From Paracoccaceae bacterium (lineage in GTDB: Bacteria; Pseudomonadota; Alphaproteobacteria; Rhodobacterales; Rhodobacteraceae): a stretch of 11,626 bases of DNA. Both the position numbers and the translations under genes were made by a program. The stretch spans positions 1-11,626 of the forward strand of contig JAPOSK010000433.1 in assembly GCA_026709725.1 (NCBI GenBank), written 5' to 3'. The notes beneath the pieces were generated by a model. That model searched no databases, was not told the DNA's origin, and saw only the letters and a list, made by a program, of their open reading frames with translations. Shown in pieces: positions 1 through 6,647 of the stretch. How positions within the stretch are numbered: the stretch's first letter is position 1; every line of letters starts with the position of its first letter.

Positions 1-382
1 TCTCCACGGAAGAGCCGTCCTGATTGAACATGTCCAGACCTTCGGGTGCCATGCGCCCGACTTCGATCAGGGTGGCATAGGCAACCAGGGCATAATGGGC
101 CGGGGCAATGAACAGCCGATCATACTGGGGTTCAAAGGGGCCGTTATATCCAGCACCTGTTTGATAGTCCGGGTTTTCAGCAGACGGAACACCGCTGAAG
201 GGTTTGGGAACCATGGGGAGGGTCGGCTCACCAAGATTGAGTTCCTCATTGTAGAGCCATGCCAGTTGCTCTGCAGCCGAACAGGCCTGGCTGAGATACC
301 CCCCATTGTTGCGAATCGCATGCTCAAACACCCGCCGACGAATGCCAAGGGCGACATCTTCGGTTGGCTTTCTGTTTCGCAT
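1..382 (-). CDS. Transketolase-like protein, N-terminal part (partial, runs off the left edge)
   Basis: The first 127 residues of a protein that continues beyond base 1. It reads as the N-terminal thiamine-diphosphate-binding half of a transketolase. An N-terminal helix (VALGIRRRVFEHAIRNNGGY) is followed by SAAEQLAWLY, and FIAPAHYALVAYATL (residues 91-105) corresponds to the transketolase segment that carries the active-site His, here His96. The segment is still in the cofactor domain at the cut, just after NQDGSSVE. Family knowledge: these enzymes move two-carbon ketol units between sugar phosphates in the cytosol. The start at 382 is well supported, with GGAGGAG a few bases upstream and a promoter candidate just beyond. 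The gene is divergent from a polyol/sugar operon, so it may process that operon's phosphorylated product. Whether it is a full-length enzyme or a split N-terminal subunit cannot be decided here. Confidence 0.85.
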   Translation of the reverse strand, partial: MRNRKPTEDVALGIRRRVFEHAIRNNGGYLSQACSAAEQLAWLYNEELNLGEPTLPMVPKPFSGVPSAENPDYQTGAGYNGPFEPQYDRLFIAPAHYALVAYATLIEVGRMAPEGLDMFNQDGSSVE

Positions 383-385
383 AAT

Positions 386-392
386 CTCCTCC
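386..392 (-). promoter_or_regulatory. Ribosome binding site of the transketolase-like gene
   Basis: On the minus strand GGAGGAG lies three bases before the ATG at 382-380. It is among the strongest Shine-Dalgarno matches in the window and fixes this start. Confidence 0.6.
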
Positions 393-406
393 GCGCATTC
401 CGGGCG

Positions 407-435
407 AAACTATTGGCATTCAGTGATCATGACAA
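407..435 (-). promoter_or_regulatory. Candidate sigma70-type promoter of the transketolase-like gene
   Basis: Read on the minus strand: TTGTCA (bases 435-430, 5 of 6 to the -35 consensus), 17 bases of spacer, then TAGTTT (412-407, 4 of 6 to the -10 consensus). Transcription would begin around 400, leaving a short leader that contains the GGAGGAG ribosome site. A TGATCA palindrome (424-429) lies in the spacer. Identified by eye only. Confidence 0.45.
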
Positions 436-441
436 GAGAGG

Positions 442-456
442 CCGGCATTGTGCCGG
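442..456. promoter_or_regulatory. Perfect inverted repeat, possible operator between divergent catabolic genes
   Basis: CCGGCA-TTG-TGCCGG, with two perfect 6-base arms and a 3-base centre. It sits six bases upstream of the -35 element proposed for the transketolase-like gene and inside the divergent 218-base intergenic region shared with the BKACE gene. That is a typical place for a regulator site. No regulator gene is in the window, so the binding protein is unknown, and a chance palindrome is not excluded. Confidence 0.3.
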
Positions 457-600
457 GTCGAAATCACTGCGATAGCTGTCTTGTCCGGGAGTGATGGAAC
501 TGATTAAGTCGGGATGGATTCAATACGGGGGTTTTGGCTGGATCGGTATGGCAGGCTGCAGGGAATCAGGGTCAGGGACATGGCGAGGGCTGCATAACGG

Positions 601-1476
601 ATGGTGGGAATGACTGCGCCATGCATCATCACGGTGGCCATCACGGGCTCGCTGCCCACGAAGGCCGACAATCCTGCCGTTCCAATTTCGACAGCCGAGC
701 AGGTTGAGAGCACACAGGAGGCGTTTGAAGCGGGGGCGGCCATCGTTCATGCCCATGTGCGCAATGATGACGGATCCCCATCTTCTGATCCGGTGAGATT
801 CGCGGATCTCAAGGAGGGGCTGGAAAAGCACTGCCCCGGAATGATTATCCAGTTTTCCACCGGGGGACGCTCGGCGGCAGGCCGGATGCGGGGTGGCATG
901 CTTCCACTCCGTCCCGATATGGCCTCGCTTTCGGTTGGATCGAACAACTTCCCGACCCGTGTTTACGAAAATCCACCCGACCTTGTCGATTGGCTCGCCA
1001 CTGAGATGCGGGCCTACTCGGTCAAACCGGAAATTGAGGTCTTTGACCTGTCACATCTCTTTCAGGCGGCACGGATGTGTCAGGACGGCAGATTGGCTGC
1101 AGACCCCTATATCCAGTTCGTTATGGGGGTGAGGAATGCCATGCCTGCGGATCGGGATGTGTTTGATTTCTATTGCACAACTGTCAGGCGGCTGTTTGGA
1201 GACAATGTGCCGTGGTGTTCAGCCGGCATTGGTGCGCACCAGATCACGCTGAATGAATGGTCGATTGCCTCTGGGGGGCATGTGCGCACCGGACTCGAAG
1301 ACAATGTCCGTTTGAACCGCGAGACACTTGCACCATCCAATGCCGCACTTGTCAGCCGTGCTGTGGAGATTTGCGAGAGTTATGAACGACAGGTTGCCAC
1401 CTGGCAGCAGGCACGGGAGATCCTCCAGCTGCCTCCGCCAGCCGCTGATGACAGCCCGGGCAATCACTCCCGGTGA
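601..1476 (+). CDS. BKACE-family (DUF849) beta-keto acid cleavage enzyme
   Basis: A 291-residue protein matching the DUF849 / 3-keto-5-aminohexanoate cleavage enzyme (Kce) family. These cytosolic TIM-barrel enzymes condense a beta-keto acid with acetyl-CoA and release acetoacetate plus a new CoA ester. Visible marks are ITVAITGSLPTKADNPAVP near the N-terminus, the zinc ligands in VHAHVRNDDG (His50, His52), QFSTGGR (Ser86), EIEVFD (Glu146), and HVRTGLEDN (Arg229, Glu233, Asp234). Allowing for a three-residue offset, these match the Kce active-site set (His46/48, Ser82, Glu143, Arg226, Glu230, Asp231), so the enzyme should be active. The ATG at 610 gives MTAPCIITV, which fits the family N-terminus slightly better. 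The ATG at 601 has GAGGG 11 bases upstream. The substrate is unknown, because BKACEs vary widely. Its place beside sugar-phosphate enzymes is unusual. Confidence 0.9.
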   Translation: MVGMTAPCIITVAITGSLPTKADNPAVPISTAEQVESTQEAFEAGAAIVHAHVRNDDGSPSSDPVRFADLKEGLEKHCPGMIIQFSTGGRSAAGRMRGGMLPLRPDMASLSVGSNNFPTRVYENPPDLVDWLATEMRAYSVKPEIEVFDLSHLFQAARMCQDGRLAADPYIQFVMGVRNAMPADRDVFDFYCTTVRRLFGDNVPWCSAGIGAHQITLNEWSIASGGHVRTGLEDNVRLNRETLAPSNAALVSRAVEICESYERQVATWQQAREILQLPPPAADDSPGNHSR

Positions 1477-1518
1477 AGCACGATCGTGTCGGTATCAACA
1501 GAAGACCGTCCTCTCGAT

Positions 1519-1536
1519 TCCCTGTCCTTGCAGGGA
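1519..1536 (+). other. Small hairpin after the BKACE gene
   Basis: TCCCTG / CAGGGA arms with a six-base loop, 43 bases after the BKACE stop. No T-run follows, so it is not a convincing intrinsic terminator. It could protect the 3' end of the message or be chance. Confidence 0.25.
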
Positions 1537-1624
1537 TTCATGCTCTGCAATACTGAACTGCGCAAACTTGGAGGACCGAACAGTGTGCCATGATCAGGCT
1601 TGATTTGACCCCGTTGAATATCGC

Positions 1625-1642
1625 GGCGGGTGAAGCCCCGCC
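1625..1642 (+). terminator. GC-rich hairpin before the kinase gene, weak terminator candidate
   Basis: GGCGGG / CCCGCC arms around a six-base loop (TGAAGC), followed by TCCTCTT rather than a true T-run. It lies in the 205-base gap between the BKACE and kinase genes, 40 bases before the kinase start. It could reduce read-through or act as an intercistronic stem-loop. No strong promoter was seen in the gap. Confidence 0.3.
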
Positions 1643-1681
1643 TCCTCTTCGACGGACGGGGTTCTGGATGACAGGTGTACA

Positions 1682-3193
1682 GTGACCCGGGTCTGGATCG
1701 GGATTGATGCCGGAACAACGGCCATCAAGGCTGCGGCATACACATCCGATGGAACCCAGGTGGCAACAGCTATGAGGGCGACTGAGATTCTGCGCGGCAG
1801 GGATGGGAGCGCGGAACAGGATATGCAGACCGTCTGGCAGGCCGTCTGCGCGTGCCTGGCTGACATGGCCGGGTTGCTGGAAGGATGCACCATTGGCGCC
1901 ATCGGGATTTGTGCCCAGGGCGACGGGTTCTGGCCAATTGATGCGGGCGGCGAACCGGTCGGGCACGCGATTCTCTGGTCGGATACACGGGAAAGCTCCG
2001 CCGACGATCTGGCTGAACTGGTGCGAACAGGAAAGGCGGCAACGATTGGGCAGGGATGTCATACAGCCTTGTGGCCGGGAACATCGGCACTGGCATGGCG
2101 GTCTCTCCGACAGCAGGATCCGGCCATCGCGGAACGGGTGGCCCATGGATTGACATGCGGCGACTGGATCGGCTTCAAAATGACTGATCAGATCGCAACG
2201 GATTATTGCAACGCCACCATCCCGTTCCTTGATCTCGTGACCAGGGAATATGGAAAGCGGCAAGTGCAGGCACTGGACTGCGATGATCTCCTGGCGATGT
2301 TGCCGCAGCCAAGGGCAGCGACGGAGATCCTCGGGACCCTGAGCCATGATGCATCCCACAAGACCGGATTGTCTCCCGGTCTCCCGGTGGCGGTCGCAAC
2401 ACTGGATCTAGGTGCAATGCTCGTTGGCATGGGCCTTGAAAGGAGTGGCGATTCACTGATCATTCTGGGCACCACAGCGGTTGTCGGCCTTCTGAGAGAA
2501 CGGATCGACAGGGCGGATGCACCGATCGGTGCCAGTGTCCTGCACCCCTGCCGTGATATCATTGTGCGTGTGTTGGCTCCATCAACAGGATCAGCAGCCC
2601 TTGACTGGTTTGTCTCGCTCCATGCAGACACAGCGGAAGGGGACAATGCTGCGCAGCTGATTGAGCAGATGAACGCGCTTGCTGCAGATGTCCCTGTCGG
2701 GGCGGGTGGCGTGACGTTCCTTCCCTATCTTCATGGCGAACGGGCACCGTTTGTCTCACCAGTGGTCCGGGCACAGTTTCATGGTCTCTCCGCAACAACG
2801 ACAAGGGGAGTCATGGCACGGGCGGTGATGGAAGGCACTGCTCTGTCAATCCGTCACTGCTTCGAGGCGGAAACGGGACTGCCGGAGACTGCGATTGGCA
2901 TGGCAGGAGGGGGTGGGCAGAATCCGATCTGGTGCCAGATCATTGCGGATGTCATTGGTCAGGACATCCTGGTCAACCCGGCCGCTGATCTGGGACTTTG
3001 GGGTGCTGCATGCATGGGAGCCGCAGCATCGGGCAAGGGCGATCCTGTTCAACTGGCCAGGAGAAAACGGGATGTTACCCGCTACAGGGCCAACCGGAAG
3101 GCCCATGCAGCCTATCGCGACGTCTATGCACGCTACAGCGTCCTCTCTGAGGTTGAACGGGAGACTGTTGCCAGACTGGAGTCCCGATCATGA
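1682..3193 (+). CDS. FGGY-family carbohydrate kinase (xylulose/erythritol-kinase-like)
   Basis: A 503-residue two-domain FGGY sugar or polyol kinase of typical family length; it transfers phosphate from ATP to a sugar alcohol or ketose. IGIDAGTTAIKA (residues 6-17) is the N-terminal phosphate-binding motif. Asp242 in ATLDLGAMLVGMG is the expected catalytic base. GGVTFLPYLHGERAPFVSP leads into the FGGY C-terminal signature, and GMAGGGGQNPIWCQIIADV (from about 406) is the adenine/ATP-binding segment. The protein starts with GTG, preceded by AGG at 1673-1675. Its stop overlaps the next gene's ATG (ATGA at 3190-3193), so the two are translationally coupled. The overall pattern recalls EryA and L-xylulose kinases, but substrate specificity cannot be assigned from sequence. 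The dehydrogenase and AraD-like neighbours argue for a pentitol, tetritol or ketopentose route. Confidence 0.9.
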   Translation: MTRVWIGIDAGTTAIKAAAYTSDGTQVATAMRATEILRGRDGSAEQDMQTVWQAVCACLADMAGLLEGCTIGAIGICAQGDGFWPIDAGGEPVGHAILWSDTRESSADDLAELVRTGKAATIGQGCHTALWPGTSALAWRSLRQQDPAIAERVAHGLTCGDWIGFKMTDQIATDYCNATIPFLDLVTREYGKRQVQALDCDDLLAMLPQPRAATEILGTLSHDASHKTGLSPGLPVAVATLDLGAMLVGMGLERSGDSLIILGTTAVVGLLRERIDRADAPIGASVLHPCRDIIVRVLAPSTGSAALDWFVSLHADTAEGDNAAQLIEQMNALAADVPVGAGGVTFLPYLHGERAPFVSPVVRAQFHGLSATTTRGVMARAVMEGTALSIRHCFEAETGLPETAIGMAGGGGQNPIWCQIIADVIGQDILVNPAADLGLWGAACMGAAASGKGDPVQLARRKRDVTRYRANRKAHAAYRDVYARYSVLSEVERETVARLESRS

Positions 3194-4236
3194 CCCGAAT
3201 GATGCGGGCTGCTGTGCAATATGCTGTTGATGACATCCGGGTTGAGGAGCGCCCGATCCCGGAGATCGGGCCGGGAGAGATGTTGCTCAGGACCAGGGCG
3301 TGCGGTCTCTGTGGCAGCGAGACAATGGAATGGTACAAGTCCGGACCCAGAGTTCTCGGACATGAGCCCTGTGGCGAGGTTGTGGAGATTGGTAGCGGTG
3401 TCACCGGTTACGCTGTGGGTGACCGGGTGTTTGTGAATCATCATGTCGGGCGCATTGACAGCCATCTCTCCCGCCGAGGGCACTTTACCCGCGACCCGTA
3501 TTTTCGAACAAACAGACTCGATCCCGGCGGTGCCTGTGACTACTTCCGAATCACCGCCCAGCATATTGCCATGGACACACATCGGCTCAGTGATGCCATC
3601 ACCGATGAGGAAGCCGTGACAATTGAACCATGGTCATGTGTTCTCTCAGGTCTGAAGGTGGCCAATATCCAACCCGGTGATACGGTCGTGGTCGTGGGAG
3701 CAGGGTTTATGGGACAGGGATTTGTGCACCTGGCCCCCGCTTTCGGTGCCGGCAAGGTCATCACCATTGATCTTGACAACTGGCGCCTTGAGACATCCAG
3801 GCACTTCGGCGCAACCCATGTCATCAACCCGCAGACCGCAGACCCCATTGAATTCTTGCGGGACATCAATGCCGGACGGCTTGCAGATACCGTCATTGTG
3901 ACAGCACCGGTCCTGGCTGCCTGGCAGCAGGCGCTGGATCTTGTGGAGGTGGGCGGGTGCCTGCACCTCGGAGCCCCTGTTCCACCGGACACAGACTGGG
4001 TACGCGATGGCAACCGGGCCTATTTCGATCAGATTACGGTGACGTCACGGTATTCAGCCGATCACACAGATACCTACAACTTCTTGCGCCTTCTTGAAGC
4101 CGGGCGCATCAAGGCCGGGGACGCCATTACCCATCGCTTTGATCTTGAAGAGAGCGCGACAGCCTTCCGACTCCTTCTTGAGGCACAAAACTCGCTGAAG
4201 ATTGTCATTTATCCCGAGGGTGTCCCCGATGCTTGA
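3190..4236 (+). CDS. Zinc-type medium-chain polyol dehydrogenase (MDR) lacking the structural-zinc cysteines
   Basis: A 348-residue alcohol dehydrogenase of the sorbitol/threonine dehydrogenase type, expected to oxidise a polyol or sugar alcohol hydroxyl with NAD(P). The catalytic zinc site is intact: Cys41 in CGLCGSE, His58-Glu59 in LGHEPCGEV, and Glu146 in TIEPW. The Rossmann motif GAGFMG is at 170-175, and Asp194 at the end of the next strand favours NAD over NADP. In the lobe that normally holds a second, structural zinc through C-x2-C-x2-C-x7-C, the equivalent positions are Arg88, Ser91, Ser94 and Asp102. HHV before them and DPGG after them keep the alignment clear. The ATG overlaps the kinase stop. 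Met4 or Met5 are alternative starts and fit the family N-terminus (MRAAV) better. It overlaps the downstream gene by eight bases. Function in the same polyol pathway is inferred from this coupling. Confidence 0.88.
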   Translation: MTRMMRAAVQYAVDDIRVEERPIPEIGPGEMLLRTRACGLCGSETMEWYKSGPRVLGHEPCGEVVEIGSGVTGYAVGDRVFVNHHVGRIDSHLSRRGHFTRDPYFRTNRLDPGGACDYFRITAQHIAMDTHRLSDAITDEEAVTIEPWSCVLSGLKVANIQPGDTVVVVGAGFMGQGFVHLAPAFGAGKVITIDLDNWRLETSRHFGATHVINPQTADPIEFLRDINAGRLADTVIVTAPVLAAWQQALDLVEVGGCLHLGAPVPPDTDWVRDGNRAYFDQITVTSRYSADHTDTYNFLRLLEAGRIKAGDAITHRFDLEESATAFRLLLEAQNSLKIVIYPEGVPDA

Positions 4237-4894
4237 AGATCTCAAATCTGAAGTCTGTGCGGAGAACCTTGAATTGCCGGCAAACAATCTGGTGGTTGGC
4301 ACAGGTGGGAATGTTTCGGCCCGCGATCCCGATACAGGGCTCATTGTCATTAAATCCTCAGGTGTGAAATTTGCCGACATGACACCGGACAGCATGGTTG
4401 TCGTCGATCTGGACGGATCCATCGTCGAGGGGTCCATGAAACCGTCTGTCGATACCGGAATTCATCTTTACATCTACCGTCATCGACATGATGTCTTCGG
4501 CATTGCCCATACGCATTCTCCCTATGCAACGAGTTTTGCAGCACGGGGCGAGTCAATCCCGGCCATCCTGACACCGATCACACACCTTCTGGGTCGGGAT
4601 GTTCCCTGCACAAACTATGTCAGGCCAGGAGAAATTGAGACCGGGCAGGCCATCGTTGATACGGCCGGGGGCGGTATGGCAGTCCTGGTCAGGGCGCATG
4701 GCGTCTTTACAATGGGCGCGTCCGCCACAGAAGCGACAAGCCTCGCACTCTACCTTGAGGAAGCCGCCAAGACGACCCATCTGGCCCTCCTGCGCGGCGA
4801 TGTCGAGGCGTTGCCTCCAGAGGAAATCAAGCGCAGCTACCGGTGGTTTCGCAGGAACTATGGGCAGTCAGGCAGAAAGAAAATCAACCGATAG
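4229..4894 (+). CDS. AraD-like class II aldolase/epimerase (L-ribulose-5-phosphate 4-epimerase family)
   Basis: A 221-residue zinc enzyme. The start at 4229 (MLEDLK) gives the same first six residues as E. coli AraD and has GAGGG eight bases upstream, inside the dehydrogenase gene. A longer form from TTG at 4202 is unlikely. Family marks are TGGNVSARD (25-33, phosphate binding), IKSSGV (41-46), KPSVDTGIH (Asp75), zinc ligands His94 and His96 in AHTHS and His157 in RAHGVF, and Tyr211 in NYGQ near the C-terminus. Family members break or rearrange the carbon chain of ketose phosphates by retro-aldol chemistry. Asp120, an acid/base residue of AraD epimerase, is replaced here by His119. The enzyme may therefore be an aldolase or an epimerase of changed specificity rather than true AraD. 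It is the last gene of the coupled kinase-dehydrogenase-aldolase trio, ending 28 bases from a convergent gene. Confidence 0.87.
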   Translation: MLEDLKSEVCAENLELPANNLVVGTGGNVSARDPDTGLIVIKSSGVKFADMTPDSMVVVDLDGSIVEGSMKPSVDTGIHLYIYRHRHDVFGIAHTHSPYATSFAARGESIPAILTPITHLLGRDVPCTNYVRPGEIETGQAIVDTAGGGMAVLVRAHGVFTMGASATEATSLALYLEEAAKTTHLALLRGDVEALPPEEIKRSYRWFRRNYGQSGRKKINR

Positions 4895-4922
4895 CAGTCC
4901 GCGCATACGGCTGGGGTGCCGG

Positions 4923-5822
4923 TCAGATCAACTTCGGGCGCTTCCCGCGACTGTTGTTGACAAGAATGATCCCGATTGTGATCACCAGGACCCCTGCAAG
5001 GTCGATCACCCCCATATGCTCATCAAGAACAACCGTGGCAACGGCAACGCCAAGGAAAGGATTCAGATAATGAAAGGATGAAGCCCGCGTCGGACCGATA
5101 CGCTGGACGAGTGCAAACCAGATCCAGGTTGCCAGAATCCCCGGAGCCATGACCTGATACAGAAAGGCGAAGGCCAGGTCCGGCGTCCAGACGGGCAGTG
5201 TCATTGTCTCAAAGAGAACTGCCGGAATCGCGGTAAGGGCACAACCAACCAGCATCTGCAAACCGACGATCATCATGATATTGCCACCGGATGTTGCCGA
5301 ACGCGCAACAAGCGTCGCGATACTGAGGGCCAGCGCAGCAAGGAGGCACAGCAGGATACCCAGACCGACATAACCAATATCAAGGCGCGGCCACATGATG
5401 ACAAGAACGCCGAGGAATCCCGTGACAAGGCCAATATTGCCAACCCAGCCAAGACGATCGCGCAGGAGTATTCCTCCGAGCAAGGCGACCTGCAACGGCA
5501 TTGTCGATCCGATAATCGCTCCAAGTGAGGCATCGATCCATTGCATCGCAGTCCAGTTGGCACCGAGATAGATACCGTTCTGGAAGAGGCCAAAGATCAG
5601 TATGGCCCGCCACTGACGACGTCCATGTGGAAAAGGCTGACCCAATAACAGGGCCAGCCCCAAGGCAAGAAAACCTGAAAGTGCAAACCGGATAGTGAGC
5701 GCAGTGAAGGGCTCTATTGCCTGAACAACAATCCACCCTGTTGTGAATGCACTGGACCATATGAGTGCAAAAAGCACCCCCATGGCCAGCGCAATCCAGT
5801 CAAGCGCATACGGTCTGTCCAA
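4923..5822 (-). CDS. EamA-family (DMT superfamily) membrane transporter
   Basis: A 299-residue, strongly hydrophobic protein with about ten membrane segments in two repeated EamA halves (roughly residues 10-140 and 150-290), the layout of drug/metabolite exporters such as RhaT/YdcZ-like permeases. The first segment begins WIALAMGVLFALIWSSAFT, the usual EamA opening. The second half ends in LAGVLVITIGIILV followed by a basic tail (RGKRPK) expected in the cytoplasm. In this frame the longest start is TTG at 5822-5820, since a stop lies three codons upstream. The first ATG is Met14, which would cut into segment one, so TTG is preferred although the ribosome site before it is poor. The gene converges on the sugar operon with a 28-base gap. 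Whether it exports a metabolite of that operon is unknown, and substrates of this family cannot be predicted. Confidence 0.88.
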   Translation of the reverse strand: MDRPYALDWIALAMGVLFALIWSSAFTTGWIVVQAIEPFTALTIRFALSGFLALGLALLLGQPFPHGRRQWRAILIFGLFQNGIYLGANWTAMQWIDASLGAIIGSTMPLQVALLGGILLRDRLGWVGNIGLVTGFLGVLVIMWPRLDIGYVGLGILLCLLAALALSIATLVARSATSGGNIMMIVGLQMLVGCALTAIPAVLFETMTLPVWTPDLAFAFLYQVMAPGILATWIWFALVQRIGPTRASSFHYLNPFLGVAVATVVLDEHMGVIDLAGVLVITIGIILVNNSRGKRPKLI

Positions 5823-5857
5823 TTGCGTTCATCAAACTTCTGTCTGCTGATCGGTGT

Positions 5858-6145
5858 TCAGGCAATTGATGATTTGAAATTGGAAGCCCAGGAAATTGCC
5901 GGAACATGCCGTGCCGGCACCTTGACCTCAGCATTGGTCCTGGGATTGCGGGCTGTGCGTTCTTCACGCCAACGGCGGGATATTCTGCCCACACCCAGAA
6001 GCTGAACCGTCCTACCGGCCGCAACCTGCTCAGCAATTGTTTCGGACAGTGCGTCGAGCACTGCACCGCTGTCGCCTGCACTCAGTCCTGACTTCTCGCT
6101 GACTGCTTTCAACAATTCAGCCTTGCTCATTAGATCTGTTGCCAT
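5858..6145 (-). CDS. Divergent HU/IHF-family DNA-binding protein
   Basis: A 95-residue basic protein with the HU fold layout. The helical N-terminal dimerisation half (MSKAELLKAVSEKSGLS, then LDALSETIAEQVAAGRTV, residues 6-47) is followed by a beta-arm region that carries the hallmark RNP (66-68, RNPRT) whose proline intercalates DNA, then VPARHVPA. HU proteins bend and compact DNA in the nucleoid. Departures from the standard pattern: GFGTF is GVGRI (51-55), the Phe after VPA is Ile84, and the C-terminal lysine-rich helix is weak (ASNFKSSIA). It is therefore an accessory, specialised copy rather than the main HU gene. The ATG at 6145 has AGAGGAAATC just upstream. An extended reading from 6196 is open but lacks support. 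Met6 is another possible start. Confidence 0.85.
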   Translation of the reverse strand: MATDLMSKAELLKAVSEKSGLSAGDSGAVLDALSETIAEQVAAGRTVQLLGVGRISRRWREERTARNPRTNAEVKVPARHVPAISWASNFKSSIA

Positions 6146-6211
6146 GATTTCCTCTCTTATTGATTCTACAAACAGCATTGTTGCTGATCGTTCCATAAAG
6201 GGCGCACATAC

Positions 6212-6229
6212 AATCAGTGATTGCTGATT
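6212..6229. repeat. Inverted repeat upstream of the HU-like gene
   Basis: AATCAG-TGATTG-CTGATT, perfect 6-base arms around a 6-base centre, 67 bases upstream of the HU-like start codon. The location fits an operator or a promoter-proximal protein site. On the minus strand TTGAAA lies just before it and could be a -35, but no good -10 follows. Confidence 0.25.
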
Positions 6230-6592
6230 TCAATACGATGATGTGCGTGTGCATAATACAGCCAGCGTCGGTCGCGAGCATGGCGCATTGTCCTTGAAGA
6301 CATCTGCATGACAATCGCGATCAAGGCCGGATGAAGGAGACCGCCGTCCATAAACCCTTGCGGGGCCTGTTCGCTCCACACCGACCCAGTCGCAGGAAAC
6401 GAACCTCCCTTGTTGTCATAATGGGAACGGAGAAGGGGGATTGAGCCAGCACATTTTGATTGGGGACCTTTCAGGAAAGCGGTCATGAGGCGGACATCAT
6501 TGTCACCCTATCTGAATGATCAGTTGCTCCGTTTCTGCTCCGCAATCCCATAATTGGCGGTTCTCCATCAATATCCAATCACACAACTCCCA

Positions 6593-6607
6593 TATGCATC
6601 TTGCATA
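6593..6607 (-). other. Small hairpin downstream of the TOPRIM-like gene
   Basis: TATGCA / TGCATA arms with a 3-base loop, 41 bases past the stop of the DUF3226 gene in its reading direction. AT-rich and without a following T-run, so at most a weak transcript-end signal. Confidence 0.2.
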
Positions 6608-6647
6608 ATGACAAACCACCAAATTTCTCGGTCCGATGCATAGAGCA

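Larger units (their letters stand above)
6146..6647. other. Gene-free stretch of about 500 bases
   Basis: No convincing gene was found. A 90-codon minus-strand frame (6214-6486) and shorter ones have no recognisable motif, no good ribosome site and unlikely composition. The right part (from about 6540) becomes AT-rich as it approaches the ATPase/TOPRIM cassette. It contains two small inverted repeats (annotated separately). A tract around 6360-6470 reads like the decayed end of a mobile element but could not be identified. It probably includes the HU promoter and the 3' end of the cassette transcript. Confidence 0.5.

Noticed and set aside
95..475. Plus-strand frame over the transketolase-like gene and its upstream region
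   Set aside because: Most of it is antisense to the transketolase-like coding sequence, which has clear family motifs and a strong ribosome site.
1538..2359. Long minus-strand open frame (273 codons) opposite the kinase gene
   Set aside because: It is antisense to a clear FGGY kinase, has no recognisable motif, and is rich in Cys, Pro, Arg and His as expected from a shadow frame in GC-rich coding DNA.
4895..4922. Search for a bidirectional terminator between the convergent aldolase and EamA genes
   Set aside because: The 28-base gap contains no stem-loop with a T-run on either strand.
6214..6486. Possible small minus-strand gene of 90 codons upstream of the HU-like gene
   Set aside because: No ribosome site, no domain, no coherent composition; treated as part of the gene-free stretch.
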